DNA of 26,922 nt from a virus. Under the pieces are notes generated by a model that searched no databases, was not told where the DNA came from, and saw only the letters and a program-made list of their open reading frames with translations. Made by a program: the position numbers and the translations under genes. This document shows positions 1 through 7,020 of the stretch, one piece after another. Where the stretch lies: the IMG/VR virus record IMGVR_UViG_3300032223_002123, positions 1-26,922 of that record, one strand, 5' to 3'. How positions within the stretch are numbered: the first letter of the stretch is position 1; each line of letters opens with the position of its first letter.

Positions 1-1
1 A

Positions 2-307
2 AATGCAAAACTAAAGGAAGAAGTAATGCGTATGAGGAATGACGATTACAAGGAAGGCGACATTCTTCAGAAATGCTGTGAACATCAGAAAAACCGCATT
101 GCCCGCCTCAAGGCCGAGGTCGAAAGGATGACCGCCTTTACAACCCGCACCATCATCCCGAACGAGGAACTGCAAGCACAGGTCGAGCAATTGACCGAAG
201 CAGGTGATTTGATGTTTTTATCTTTTAAAAAGAAAATCAATCCCTTGCTTTACGCTGTCACCAAACGACGCTGGAACGCCGCCAAGGAGGGCAAGAGCCA
301 GCCGTGA
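2..307 (+). CDS. coiled-coil early protein, 5' end cut by window edge
   Basis: Small hydrophilic protein of unknown function. The frame is open to the left edge: codons from base 2 read NAKLKEEV and continue a heptad-like pattern into MRMRNDDYKEG, so the gene may begin before the window. The first internal ATG is at 26, with a GGAAG tract upstream. Two heptad-rich stretches (around the NRIARLKAEVERM and NEELQAQVEQL segments) suggest a coiled coil. A short AT-rich patch (about 203-243) interrupts the otherwise GC-rich coding sequence. The stop overlaps the next start by 4 nt (GTGA). Coding is likely from context and overlap; the function is not recognised. Confidence 0.6.
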   Translation, partial: NAKLKEEVMRMRNDDYKEGDILQKCCEHQKNRIARLKAEVERMTAFTTRTIIPNEELQAQVEQLTEAGDLMFLSFKKKINPLLYAVTKRRWNAAKEGKSQP

Positions 308-549
308 GCCTTCCGCAGAATATCCGCGACCAGGCGGCCCGTATGCCACGCGAATCTCACGCCCTTTTCGTCGTGATCAACGGCGAACCCCAAAATGCCG
401 AATTCTGCGTCTGGGGTAAGGACGATTTCCTGAAGGAATGGTGGAAATGGCGCAACGGCACCCGCCCAAATATGCAGGGCAAAAACGTCGAATATTGGGC
501 CAAGATGGGCCGCGAATTCGTACGCGTTAATCCCGACGCTGTCGGCTGA
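304..549 (+). CDS. hypothetical early protein, 81 aa (possible paralogue of next gene)
   Basis: Unknown function. It starts with GTG overlapping the preceding stop (GTGA), with AAGGAGGG about 13 nt upstream, one of the few SD-like sequences in the window. The protein is rich in Trp and Lys/Arg around KEWWKWRNGT. It shares a pattern with the following gene: SH, then a hydrophobic strand, a G-x-P turn, AE, and a WR pair. This suggests a small alpha/beta domain that was tandemly duplicated. No signal peptide or membrane segment is visible. Membership of the early operon is inferred from overlap and spacing. Confidence 0.6.
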   Translation: MSLPQNIRDQAARMPRESHALFVVINGEPQNAEFCVWGKDDFLKEWWKWRNGTRPNMQGKNVEYWAKMGREFVRVNPDAVG

Positions 550-550
550 T

Positions 551-805
551 ATGACGCCCATTAAGAAACAGACCCCGCCCCCTCCGGGCATCGTGAAGCT
601 CGCCGCGTCCCACCCCGGTCCGTTCCTGCTGCTGATCTACCTCGACGGCATACCTTATGCCGAGGTACAGGCCAAGACCGACAAGGCATTTAAGGCTGCT
701 TACGAAGATTGGCGCCGTACCAACCTCGCGCAGCTGAACCCGACGAAGGTCAACGTACGCTTTTACGCCCGCACCCCCAAAGGCCTTAACGAATTCAAAC
801 CATAA
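551..805 (+). CDS. hypothetical early protein, 84 aa
   Basis: Unknown function. It starts one base after the preceding stop (TGATATG). After a proline-rich N-terminus (KKQTPPPPG) comes a hydrophobic strand (FLLLIYLDGIP), then an AE motif, a Lys-rich helix and a DWRRTN segment. The layout parallels the preceding protein, so the two may be tandem paralogues. The small basic C-terminal half could bind nucleic acid or protein, but nothing specific is visible. Confidence 0.6.
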   Translation: MTPIKKQTPPPPGIVKLAASHPGPFLLLIYLDGIPYAEVQAKTDKAFKAAYEDWRRTNLAQLNPTKVNVRFYARTPKGLNEFKP

Positions 806-812
806 CCTCACG

Positions 813-1154
813 ATGCCCAACCTCGAAAAAATCCAGCGCCTGCTTAACCTGATCGGCGACCGCCTCGATTCCCTGGAATACTACTGCGAAACCGAGATCG
901 TCGGCGACGATACGCGGCACCTGCTTACCGACATCAAGGGCGCTCAGCGCCAGCACGTCCGCACCCCCGCCCAGGGCGTGCAGGAGTCTTACGACGTTAA
1001 ACCCCTGTACGACCGCCTTAAGTGCATCCAGACCTCCCTGCGCGTCTTGCGCAATAACCTCGACCTTTCCGATAAGGCCGTCGGCGAGGCCCTCGAGGCC
1101 TGCGGTACAATCTCGAACGAGGTCGAGGAAATCGAAGGTAACGACGACCTCTGA
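813..1154 (+). CDS. hypothetical helical early protein, 113 aa
   Basis: Unknown function. The composition suggests an all-helical protein, with two heptad-like helices (residues about 3-25 and 66-108, ending in a very acidic tail, EVEEIEGNDDL). The ATG is preceded by CACG with no SD. The gene lies between two small early genes and the exonuclease. A 45-nt pyrimidine-rich spacer separates it from the next gene. It could be an anti-host or regulatory protein, but no motif supports that. Confidence 0.6.
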   Translation: MPNLEKIQRLLNLIGDRLDSLEYYCETEIVGDDTRHLLTDIKGAQRQHVRTPAQGVQESYDVKPLYDRLKCIQTSLRVLRNNLDLSDKAVGEALEACGTISNEVEEIEGNDDL

Positions 1155-1199
1155 GTTTCTTTCGCTTCCCGCCGATCGTCCCGTTCAATCCCCTTTCCT

Positions 1200-2021
1200 A
1201 TGCCCAACTATGAAATCCTAAGCCGCGCCGATTATGACGCGGTTCCCGGCGCCCTCAATTTCACGCGCCTGAAAGAGCTGCTGAAATGCCCCGCCGCCTA
1301 TAAGCTATCCCTCGAAACGCCCCGCGAGGAAACCAAGGCCCTGCGTCTCGGCATTATGGCCCATATGGCGACCCTCGAGGCCCCGCGCTTCCTGGCTAGC
1401 TATTGCCCGGCGATGAAAACCGATAAACGCACTAAGGAGGGCAAGGCCGCAGCTGAGGCCTTCGCCGCGTCCCTGAAGCCCGGGCAGGTCGCCGCCGACC
1501 CCGAGGAGTACGATCTCGCCGTCGCCCTCTCCCGCAAGTTTAACAAGCTCGCCGACGACGTCGGCGCCCGCCCGTACGTTAAGACCGAATATATGTTCGC
1601 CGTCGAATATAACGGGATTCAATTCAAGGCCGCAATCGACGCGATTTCAGCCGACGGGTACGCCTACGACCTGAAAACGGCAGAATCGGCCTCGCCGCGA
1701 GATTTTACCCGCAGCATAATCGCCTATAAATATGCCCTGCAGGCCGTCATTTATCGCACCCTTTACGAGGCCTTTACGGGCCAGCGCCTGAAAGGTTTCC
1801 GCATTATCGCCGTCGAGAAGGATACGCTCCTCGGCGCCGTTTACGAGATCGGGCCCGAGCTCACGACCCGCGCCCTGATGGATTTCGAGGACGCTATGCG
1901 GACTTATAAGGAGTGCCTCGCGACCGATATCTGGCCCGGGTACGCCTTCGACCCGAGCGTGCCCGTCGTGCTCGACGTCGACGCCAAGCCCGCCGCCGCC
2001 GCGCCTATCAATTTCGCATAA
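1200..2021 (+). CDS. RecE-like PD-(D/E)XK exonuclease
   Basis: Predicted 5'-3' double-strand DNA exonuclease of the RecE/Cas4-like PD-(D/E)XK superfamily, used in phage recombination and end resection. The motifs are in the expected order. The helix with RLGIMAH (residues 49-55) gives the family's G-x-x-x-H metal-binding His55. Asp147 (KAAIDAI) is the motif II acid. D157-L-K159-T is the D-x-K core. SIIAYKYALQAVIY downstream matches the Q-x-x-x-Y helix of exonuclease-type members. The length of 273 aa fits the stand-alone catalytic domain of RecE. It is followed 1 nt later by an SSB-like gene. Clear family assignment; the exact substrate is inferred. Confidence 0.85.
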   Translation: MPNYEILSRADYDAVPGALNFTRLKELLKCPAAYKLSLETPREETKALRLGIMAHMATLEAPRFLASYCPAMKTDKRTKEGKAAAEAFAASLKPGQVAADPEEYDLAVALSRKFNKLADDVGARPYVKTEYMFAVEYNGIQFKAAIDAISADGYAYDLKTAESASPRDFTRSIIAYKYALQAVIYRTLYEAFTGQRLKGFRIIAVEKDTLLGAVYEIGPELTTRALMDFEDAMRTYKECLATDIWPGYAFDPSVPVVLDVDAKPAAAAPINFA

Positions 2022-2022
2022 T

Positions 2023-2523
2023 ATGGAACCCTATAACAACGAACGTAAGCCCCTGGTCGATATCACCCGCAACGGGTCGTATATCCTCAAACTCATTCGC
2101 CCGAAGGACGACAAGATCGCGACGCGGTTCAAGCGCAACGCCCAAGGGTTCGCCTACTGTCGCCTTTTCTTCCTCGACGGCGACGGCAATTGCCTGACGA
2201 AGAAATTCAACGTCGGCGGCATCAACAAGGAAAGCAACCAGGTCGAACAATGGGGCAAGGGCCTCGCGATGCTCGTCGGCAAGCTGACCGGGCAATTCTG
2301 CCCCGCCCCGCCCGCCGATATCACCGAGGAAAACCTTTTCCGATACGTCGAACCCGCCTTCGGAAAAAAGGCGACGTTCCATATCGAGGTTACGCCCGAC
2401 ACCCCTTGGGGTGACAAGCCTCAGTACCGATACAAGTTTACCAAGATCGAGCCTATCGCCGAGGTCGGCTATCGTGCTTCCGATCAGGCCGAACCGCCCG
2501 CCCCGGAGGATGTCCCCTACTAA
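2023..2523 (+). CDS. putative single-stranded DNA-binding protein
   Basis: A 166-aa protein with a beta-rich body and a disordered acidic C-terminus ending PAPEDVPY. That end resembles the D-D-x-P-F-type tip of bacterial SSBs that recruits partner proteins. The strand pattern (GSYILKLIRP, FAYCRLFFLDGDG, ATFHIEVTPD, YRYKFTKIEPI) fits an OB-fold. Its position directly after a RecE-like exonuclease supports a role in protecting or handing over the exonuclease's ssDNA product. I do not recognise the exact family. It could instead be the single-strand annealing partner. The stop codon overlaps the next ATG by one base (TAATG). Confidence 0.55.
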   Translation: MEPYNNERKPLVDITRNGSYILKLIRPKDDKIATRFKRNAQGFAYCRLFFLDGDGNCLTKKFNVGGINKESNQVEQWGKGLAMLVGKLTGQFCPAPPADITEENLFRYVEPAFGKKATFHIEVTPDTPWGDKPQYRYKFTKIEPIAEVGYRASDQAEPPAPEDVPY

Positions 2524-2768
2524 TGGACATCGGAGAACAGCGCCGCGCCTGGCTCGATCGTCGGCAATTCCTGCTGACCGCCTCGCGCTTCCTGCAGCTC
2601 GGGCACAAGCCCCGGCATATCCGCAAGGCCCTGCACCTGTCGGCCCGCCAATTCGGCAAGGCCGTGCAGCACGCCGCCCGCAGCCGTCGCCTTATGCGCG
2701 ACATTGTCGACGGTATGAAGGACCCGAGCAATTACCTCGACCCCTCCAAATGCCCACCCTCGTCCTGA
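2523..2768 (+). CDS. small basic helix-turn-helix-like protein, 81 aa
   Basis: Arg/Lys-rich helical protein. The stretch HKPRHIRKALHLSARQF looks like a helix-turn-helix with a recognition helix (LSARQFGKAVQHA). It is probably a small DNA-binding regulator or accessory replication factor, but the family is not recognised. The start overlaps the preceding stop by one base (TAATG), and the 3' end overlaps the next gene by 19 nt, so it is translationally linked to its neighbours. Confidence 0.55.
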   Translation: MDIGEQRRAWLDRRQFLLTASRFLQLGHKPRHIRKALHLSARQFGKAVQHAARSRRLMRDIVDGMKDPSNYLDPSKCPPSS

Positions 2769-3343
2769 TCACCGGATACGCCCGCAGCGGTAAGGATACG
2801 TTCGCGACGGGCATCCTCGAGGCCGTCCGACGTTCCGACGCCGCCCAGATCAACTTCGCAGACGGGCTGAAGGAATCGGCTAATAAATTCCTCGAATGGG
2901 TCGGCCTGCACGACGGCGACGAAACCGATTTCTTCGACGACGATTACAAGACGAAGCATCGGCATATCCTCGTCGAGCTCGGCAGGTTCGCCCGATCGCA
3001 CGATAAGGACATTTTCGCGAAGATGCTTTGCGACGACGCGACCGAATTCCATATCGAGAAGCGCCGCGAGCAGACCGTGCGCGATACCCTGGTCGTCGTT
3101 TCCGATTGGCGTTATCTGAACGAGCTGCGCGTCGCCGAGCGCTCCCTCGGGGCCGACGGATGGCGCATCATCAAGGTAAGGGTCGACACGGTCGGAACCT
3201 GGGCGGCGAACGAGGAGGAAGGCCTATCGATCGGGGAGATCACCCGCGAGACGGCGCCGGACTATTCGTACGTTTTCGCGCCGGGTAGCGCGAACTGCAT
3301 CCTCGCCGAAGGGCGGTTCCTCGCCCGGACATTAGGGCTATAA
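2750..3343 (+). CDS. deoxynucleoside monophosphate kinase
   Basis: Predicted P-loop kinase that phosphorylates dNMPs to dNDPs to feed phage DNA synthesis in the cytoplasm (phage dNMP kinase family, as T4 gene 1). The Walker A loop is G9-YARSGKD-T17, directly after the first strand (LVLITGY). A helical lid region follows, then a conserved strand and acidic turn (LVVVSDWRYLNE) typical of the family's substrate site. The protein is 197 aa, near the usual length. I chose ATG 2750 because it places the first strand at residue 4. Further upstream the frame is open but gives low-complexity, non-homologous sequence that shadows the two preceding genes. Confidence 0.8.
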   Translation: MPTLVLITGYARSGKDTFATGILEAVRRSDAAQINFADGLKESANKFLEWVGLHDGDETDFFDDDYKTKHRHILVELGRFARSHDKDIFAKMLCDDATEFHIEKRREQTVRDTLVVVSDWRYLNELRVAERSLGADGWRIIKVRVDTVGTWAANEEEGLSIGEITRETAPDYSYVFAPGSANCILAEGRFLARTLGL

Positions 3344-3344
3344 G

Positions 3345-3731
3345 GTGCCCGACGACCCCGCCGATATGGTTTGCAACAACGAATCCCGTCGGCGTCTCGA
3401 TTTCGTCGAAAGGGCTCAGGTGCTCGGTATATCGATTCCGCGGGCGATGTTCCTCGCTCAATGCGCGCACGTGCCAAGGGCGAAGGAACGAGGCCTGCCC
3501 GCTATGTCGATTCCGTACGATCCCGACGTGCAGCTCGCCGAGGCCGCCCGCCTTGGAATCTCGGCCCGCGATACCGCCGAAATGATGGGCCTCCCTTACG
3601 AGCTCGTCGTCGCCTCAAGCCACCCTTTCCCGCGCCGTTCGACCGTCAAACGCCCGCCCGGGCAGTCCCACTACTGCCTTTTTCAGTACGAGCCCCATTA
3701 TAAGAAAACCATCTATGGCAAAGATTATTAA
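3345..3731 (+). CDS. putative DNA-binding protein with two HTH-like segments, 128 aa
   Basis: It starts with GTG one base after the preceding stop. Two similar segments, AQVLGISIPRAMFLAQ and AARLGISARDTAEMMGLP, each read as a helix-turn-helix with an LGIS turn, so the protein may contain an internal duplication of a small DNA-binding motif. The C-terminus is basic and aromatic (YKKTIYGKDY). The last 17 nt overlap the next gene. It is a probable early regulator, but no family is recognised. Confidence 0.5.
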   Translation: MPDDPADMVCNNESRRRLDFVERAQVLGISIPRAMFLAQCAHVPRAKERGLPAMSIPYDPDVQLAEAARLGISARDTAEMMGLPYELVVASSHPFPRRSTVKRPPGQSHYCLFQYEPHYKKTIYGKDY

Positions 3732-4488
3732 ATTCGTCGCGGCTGGCGATAATCACGGGCATCTCGGCTGCCCAGATACGACCGAGGCCCTCGCGACGTT
3801 CGTCGGCAAATGGAAACCCTCGGTACGCATACACCTGGGAGACCTGAACGATTTCGGCGCCTGGCGCAAAGGCGCCTCGCCCGACGAACAGGAGGAAGGC
3901 ATCGACGAGGACCTTAAGGCTGGAAACTATTTCCTGCGAAAAGTTTTGCGACCGACAATCTACGTGCAGGGAAATCACGATATCCGAGCCGAGGAAATGA
4001 TGCACTCCCGAAACGGAGATCGGGCCGACAACGCCCGCCGAGCCGTCCAATCCGTAGCCGACACCCTCGCCGAGGTCGGCTGCCGCGAGGTCCATCGTTA
4101 TTCCGTCAAAGGCAAGAAGTCCGAGGACGTAAACCGCTTCCGCATCGGCAAGCTGACCGGGACACACGGATTCCGCGTCGGAGTAAACGCGACCCGCGAG
4201 ACGGCCCGCACCCTCGGGCGACCAGGCGACGTCGTCCTTCACGGGCATACGCACGATTTTTCCCTCTGCACGATTGAGCACCTCGAGCAGCCAATCGTCG
4301 GAATTTCGGGTATGTGTTGTATGGATATCGATAAGGCCGATTACGCCCTTAGGCGCCTTGCGACGACCAAATGGTGCAACGGTTGGTTGCACGGCGTAAT
4401 CGACGAATCGACGGGCGATTGCAAGGTATGGACCGCCCACCGATTCCAAGGCCGCTTTATCTACTCGACCGCTTACGAGCTGATCTGA
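3715..4488 (+). CDS. calcineurin-like metallophosphoesterase
   Basis: A complete set of metallophosphoesterase motifs is present: D12-x-H14 (GDNHGH), G42-D43 (LGDLND), G86-N-H88-D (QGNHD), a GTHG histidine, and G177-H-T-H180. These residues bind the two-metal centre that hydrolyses phosphomono- or phosphodiesters. Phage members act on nucleotides, DNA ends or RNA; the substrate cannot be read from sequence. The 257-aa length is normal. It lies downstream of dNMP kinase and recombination genes, so a nucleic-acid or nucleotide substrate is likely. The start has CTATG context, and the stop overlaps the next ATG (TGATG). Confidence 0.85.
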   Translation: MAKIIKFVAAGDNHGHLGCPDTTEALATFVGKWKPSVRIHLGDLNDFGAWRKGASPDEQEEGIDEDLKAGNYFLRKVLRPTIYVQGNHDIRAEEMMHSRNGDRADNARRAVQSVADTLAEVGCREVHRYSVKGKKSEDVNRFRIGKLTGTHGFRVGVNATRETARTLGRPGDVVLHGHTHDFSLCTIEHLEQPIVGISGMCCMDIDKADYALRRLATTKWCNGWLHGVIDESTGDCKVWTAHRFQGRFIYSTAYELI

Positions 4489-4970
4489 TGAAGCCGCGAG
4501 AATACCTGCGAGAAGTTATCCGAGAAACTCAAGGGGTGCAGGCTATCCGGGCAGACGACCGACGACCCGCCCAGACCGACGACCGCCCCTGGTACTCTAC
4601 CCGCGACCTTATCTCCGTCCTTAAGGTCAATTACCTCGGCAGCGCCGCAATCAAGGCCGACCAGATGGTAAGGACAGGTTTCGTCGAAATCCAAAACAAT
4701 TACCGAGGCCGCAAGTTTTACCGCCTCAAGCCCGGCGTCAGCTCCTGGGATAAGGCCGTCGATCAGATGCAGGCCGCCAAGGCCGATAAGGTGCCCGAAG
4801 GATGGGTATCCCTGTCCGAGCTCGCCCGCGAGCTGCGTAAGACCGTACGGGGCCTGCAATACCTCGTCGATAGGCATTGGCTGACCTACAGGACCTTTAA
4901 TCTCCCGAGGCCGACGCGATGCTATCGCCGGGCCGATTTCAAGAAACACCGAGGCAGGAAAGACCCTTGA
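4488..4970 (+). CDS. putative winged-helix DNA-binding protein, 160 aa
   Basis: Basic protein with two apparent helix-turn-helix units: residues about 36-66 (YSTRDLISVLKVNYLGSAAI followed by a wing-like FVEIQNNYRGRKFYRL), and about 105-145 (VSLSELARELRKTVRGLQYL then a beta wing). This resembles phage replication initiator accessory or regulatory proteins. The start overlaps the preceding stop (TGATG). It immediately precedes the replicative ATPase gene after 33 nt, so a role in replication initiation or control is plausible. The family was not identified. Confidence 0.6.
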   Translation: MKPREYLREVIRETQGVQAIRADDRRPAQTDDRPWYSTRDLISVLKVNYLGSAAIKADQMVRTGFVEIQNNYRGRKFYRLKPGVSSWDKAVDQMQAAKADKVPEGWVSLSELARELRKTVRGLQYLVDRHWLTYRTFNLPRPTRCYRRADFKKHRGRKDP

Positions 4971-5003
4971 CCTCCTGCGGGTAAGGCCGCAAAACCCAAC
5001 CCT

Positions 5004-6371
5004 ATGCCCAACCCTCTGCCCGGGTCGCCCGACGTCGAGCGATACCTGCTCGGCGCCCTTCTACGCGACGCCGCCCCTTTCCCGCCCTCCCTGCGGGCCG
5101 ACGACTTCCTCGAGCCCCTGCATCAGGATATCGCCCTTGCTATGCTCGAGGTCGAGGCAGGCGGCAAAAACGCCGACGAGCTTACCGCGTCGGAAATGGC
5201 CCGTATGCGCGGGCTCAAGGTCGGCGCTCACGAAATAAACGGCATCGTCAAGGCGGTCGGGGAATCCCTGTTCAACCCCGATTGGGTCACGATCATATCC
5301 CGCGACGCCAAGCTACGCCAAGTTATCGAGGCCGCCAACCGCGCCGCCGAAATCGCCGCCCGCCCAGGCGCCGACCCCGACGACGTCCGCAGCCGAGCCG
5401 CGAAGGCCCTCGCCGAGATCGGGCAACTGACCGACCCCGCCGCCGAGGCCGACGACGAGACGGAGATTATGACCGGGCAGGCCCTGCTCGCCTTCGACCC
5501 GGCGAACGACCCCGATTGCCTCATCGGTCGCCGATGGCTATGCAAGGGCGGTTCGCTTATCCTCGTCGGGCAGGCAGGCACGGGCAAATCGTCTTTGGCT
5601 ATGTCCTTCGCGATCGCCCTTGCGACGCATCGCCCTTGGTTCGGCATCACCGCCAAAAGAGCGCTGAAAGTATTGATTTTGCAGGCCGAGAACGACATAG
5701 GGGATTGCGCCGAGCAGTACCAGGGCGCCGTCGGCGGGGCCAATCTCACGATTCCCGAGCGGGCGATGCTCGACGAAAACCTGCTTATTACCCGCAACGT
5801 CTCTGCGGTCGGCCCGCGGTTCATCCCAACCCTTGAGCGCCTGATTAATCGGCATCAGGCTGATTTCGTTATCGTCGACCCGATTCTCTCGTTTTGCGGT
5901 ATCGACGTCTCAGATCAGAAAGAGGTCACGGAATTCCTGCGTATGCAGCTGAACCCGATGCTTAAGCGAACGGGCTGCGTACTCTGCGCGATGGCCCACA
6001 CCCCTAAGCCCAGGTCCGCAGGCGACCGCGACGGCGAGACGCAGGCCGACCTCGCCTATAGTATGCAAGGAAGCGCAGAGTGGGCCAATTATTTTCGGGA
6101 GGTCGGTTGTTTGTTTCGGCAGCAGGGCGACGCCCCCGTTTTCAAACTGTCCTTCACCAAGCGCAAAGCCCGCTCGGGTATGCGCAACGCTTTTAACGAT
6201 TACGCAAACGATATCTTTATCCGGCACGCCCGCGAGCCCGGCGTTATCCGATGGGAATACGCGACGACCGACGAGATCGCGCCGAAGCCACAAACCGCCG
6301 CCCAAGGTGACCGCCAGAAGGCCCAAAAGACCCCTCAGGAAGCCCCTCAGAAGCCCTTTCGCCTCGGCTAA
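5004..6371 (+). CDS. replicative helicase / RepA-like AAA ATPase with DnaB-type N-domain
   Basis: Predicted replication ATPase of 455 aa. Residues about 8-50 (DVERYLLGALLRD, DDFLEPLHQDIALAML) match the DnaB helicase N-terminal domain. The RecA-like core has Walker A G189-QAGTGK-S196 after a beta-strand (GSLILV) and Walker B in DFVIVDPIL. A sensor-like segment (CVLCAMAHTPKP) gives the pattern of RepA/AAA_25 helicases. The C-terminus is Pro/Gln/Lys-rich and probably disordered. It probably unwinds the phage origin, possibly the repeats just downstream at 6452-6538. The start is CCTATG without SD. Confidence 0.8.
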   Translation: MPNPLPGSPDVERYLLGALLRDAAPFPPSLRADDFLEPLHQDIALAMLEVEAGGKNADELTASEMARMRGLKVGAHEINGIVKAVGESLFNPDWVTIISRDAKLRQVIEAANRAAEIAARPGADPDDVRSRAAKALAEIGQLTDPAAEADDETEIMTGQALLAFDPANDPDCLIGRRWLCKGGSLILVGQAGTGKSSLAMSFAIALATHRPWFGITAKRALKVLILQAENDIGDCAEQYQGAVGGANLTIPERAMLDENLLITRNVSAVGPRFIPTLERLINRHQADFVIVDPILSFCGIDVSDQKEVTEFLRMQLNPMLKRTGCVLCAMAHTPKPRSAGDRDGETQADLAYSMQGSAEWANYFREVGCLFRQQGDAPVFKLSFTKRKARSGMRNAFNDYANDIFIRHAREPGVIRWEYATTDEIAPKPQTAAQGDRQKAQKTPQEAPQKPFRLG

Positions 6372-6409
6372 GGGTATCTGACCGCCCCCAAACCCGCAAA
6401 CCCCTCTCA

Positions 6410-6559
6410 ATGAGCCGCCTAAGCCCTAATCCTGACCTTTTCGCTCAGGGTGGAACTTCCGTAGGAACTTCCGTAGGATTTTCCGTACCTTCTTACGAAG
6501 GGCGGTATATCGGCCCCGCGCTACGCTTACGCTACGCTCGGCCTCATACCTGGCGCTGA
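6410..6559 (+). CDS. possible 49-aa ORF with GTSV tetrapeptide repeats (doubtful)
   Basis: A short open frame from ATG 6410 to TGA 6559 spans the repeat region. Because the direct repeat there is exactly 12 bp, it encodes an in-frame tetrapeptide repeat (GTSV, GTSV, GFSV), followed by a basic C-terminus with alternating Arg. There is no SD and the -1 base is A. The repeats may be DNA iterons that happen to be open, or the ORF may be real and the repeats a coding feature. I favour the DNA-site reading. Confidence 0.2.
   Translation: MSRLSPNPDLFAQGGTSVGTSVGFSVPSYEGRYIGPALRLRYARPHTWR
6452..6487 (+). repeat. three tandem 12-bp repeats, candidate origin iterons
   Basis: GGAACTTCCGTA occurs twice in perfect tandem (6452-6463, 6464-6475), followed by a third copy with two changes (GGATTTTCCGTA, 6476-6487). 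Each perfect copy contains the small palindrome GGAACTTCC. Tandem sites about one helical turn apart, directly downstream of a replicative helicase gene, are typical of initiator-binding iterons. Confidence 0.5.
6519..6538 (+). repeat. 9-bp direct repeat CGCTACGCT, two copies
   Basis: CGCTACGCT at 6519-6527 and 6530-6538, separated by TA, so the period is 11 bp. It lies 32 bp beyond the 12-bp iterons in the same intergenic region and may be part of the same origin or regulatory complex. Confidence 0.45.
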
Positions 6560-6593
6560 CGCGACGACGCCGACCCCCTCGAGCCCCGTACCT

Positions 6594-6992
6594 ATGTCGA
6601 CCGACAAACCAGCCCGCAAACGCCCGACCAAAGGCCGCCGTGAAATCGAGCGCCTAAAGGGATATCAAATCCTTTGGGACACCGATCGGGCAAGGATGGA
6701 ACGAGCCCGGGCTAACGCCGTCGAGGGTTCAATCTACAACCGCCGCCAGCAGGCCGCCAACCTACGCGAGCTCGTCACCGGGTGGCCCTCCCTTATGACC
6801 TCGAGAGAATTCGCCGACCGATGCAGGTACGTCGCCGCCCAAGTACGCGGCAAGGACGGAAAAACCCGACGATGGGGAAAGCACCGCTTCAAGCCTTACG
6901 ACCCGGATAGCGTACGCCGACGCCTGCAGCGCGAGCGCCTGGTAAGGTTCGACGGCATCGTATGGGTCAATCTTCTTTCGCCTGTTGCGTAA
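6594..6992 (+). CDS. basic putative DNA-binding protein, 132 aa
   Basis: Strongly basic protein. The N-terminus is a Lys/Arg/Pro-rich tail (KPARKRPTKGRREIERLK). The C-terminal half looks like a winged helix: MTSREFADRC helix, a basic loop (GKTRRWGKHRF), a recognition-like helix (DPDSVRRRLQRE) and a strand (RLVRFDGIVWVN). Its position right after the repeat region suggests an initiator-type or regulatory protein that may bind those repeats; this is inference. The start context is CCTATG. Confidence 0.6.
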   Translation: MSTDKPARKRPTKGRREIERLKGYQILWDTDRARMERARANAVEGSIYNRRQQAANLRELVTGWPSLMTSREFADRCRYVAAQVRGKDGKTRRWGKHRFKPYDPDSVRRRLQRERLVRFDGIVWVNLLSPVA

Positions 6993-7020
6993 TTGCTTAC
7001 CAAGGGCATAACGTAGATAG

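Noticed and set aside
250-591. Long minus-strand ORFs throughout the window (for example 250-591, 3646-4449, 12820-14160, 18316-19587)
   Set aside because: Each runs antisense to a well-supported + strand gene and reflects GC-rich codon structure. None shows a protein family.
2411-2749. Upstream extension of the dNMP kinase frame
   Set aside because: The extension shadows two other genes, is low-complexity Arg/Pro-rich, and would put 113 residues before the first strand and Walker A loop. ATG 2750 fits the family.
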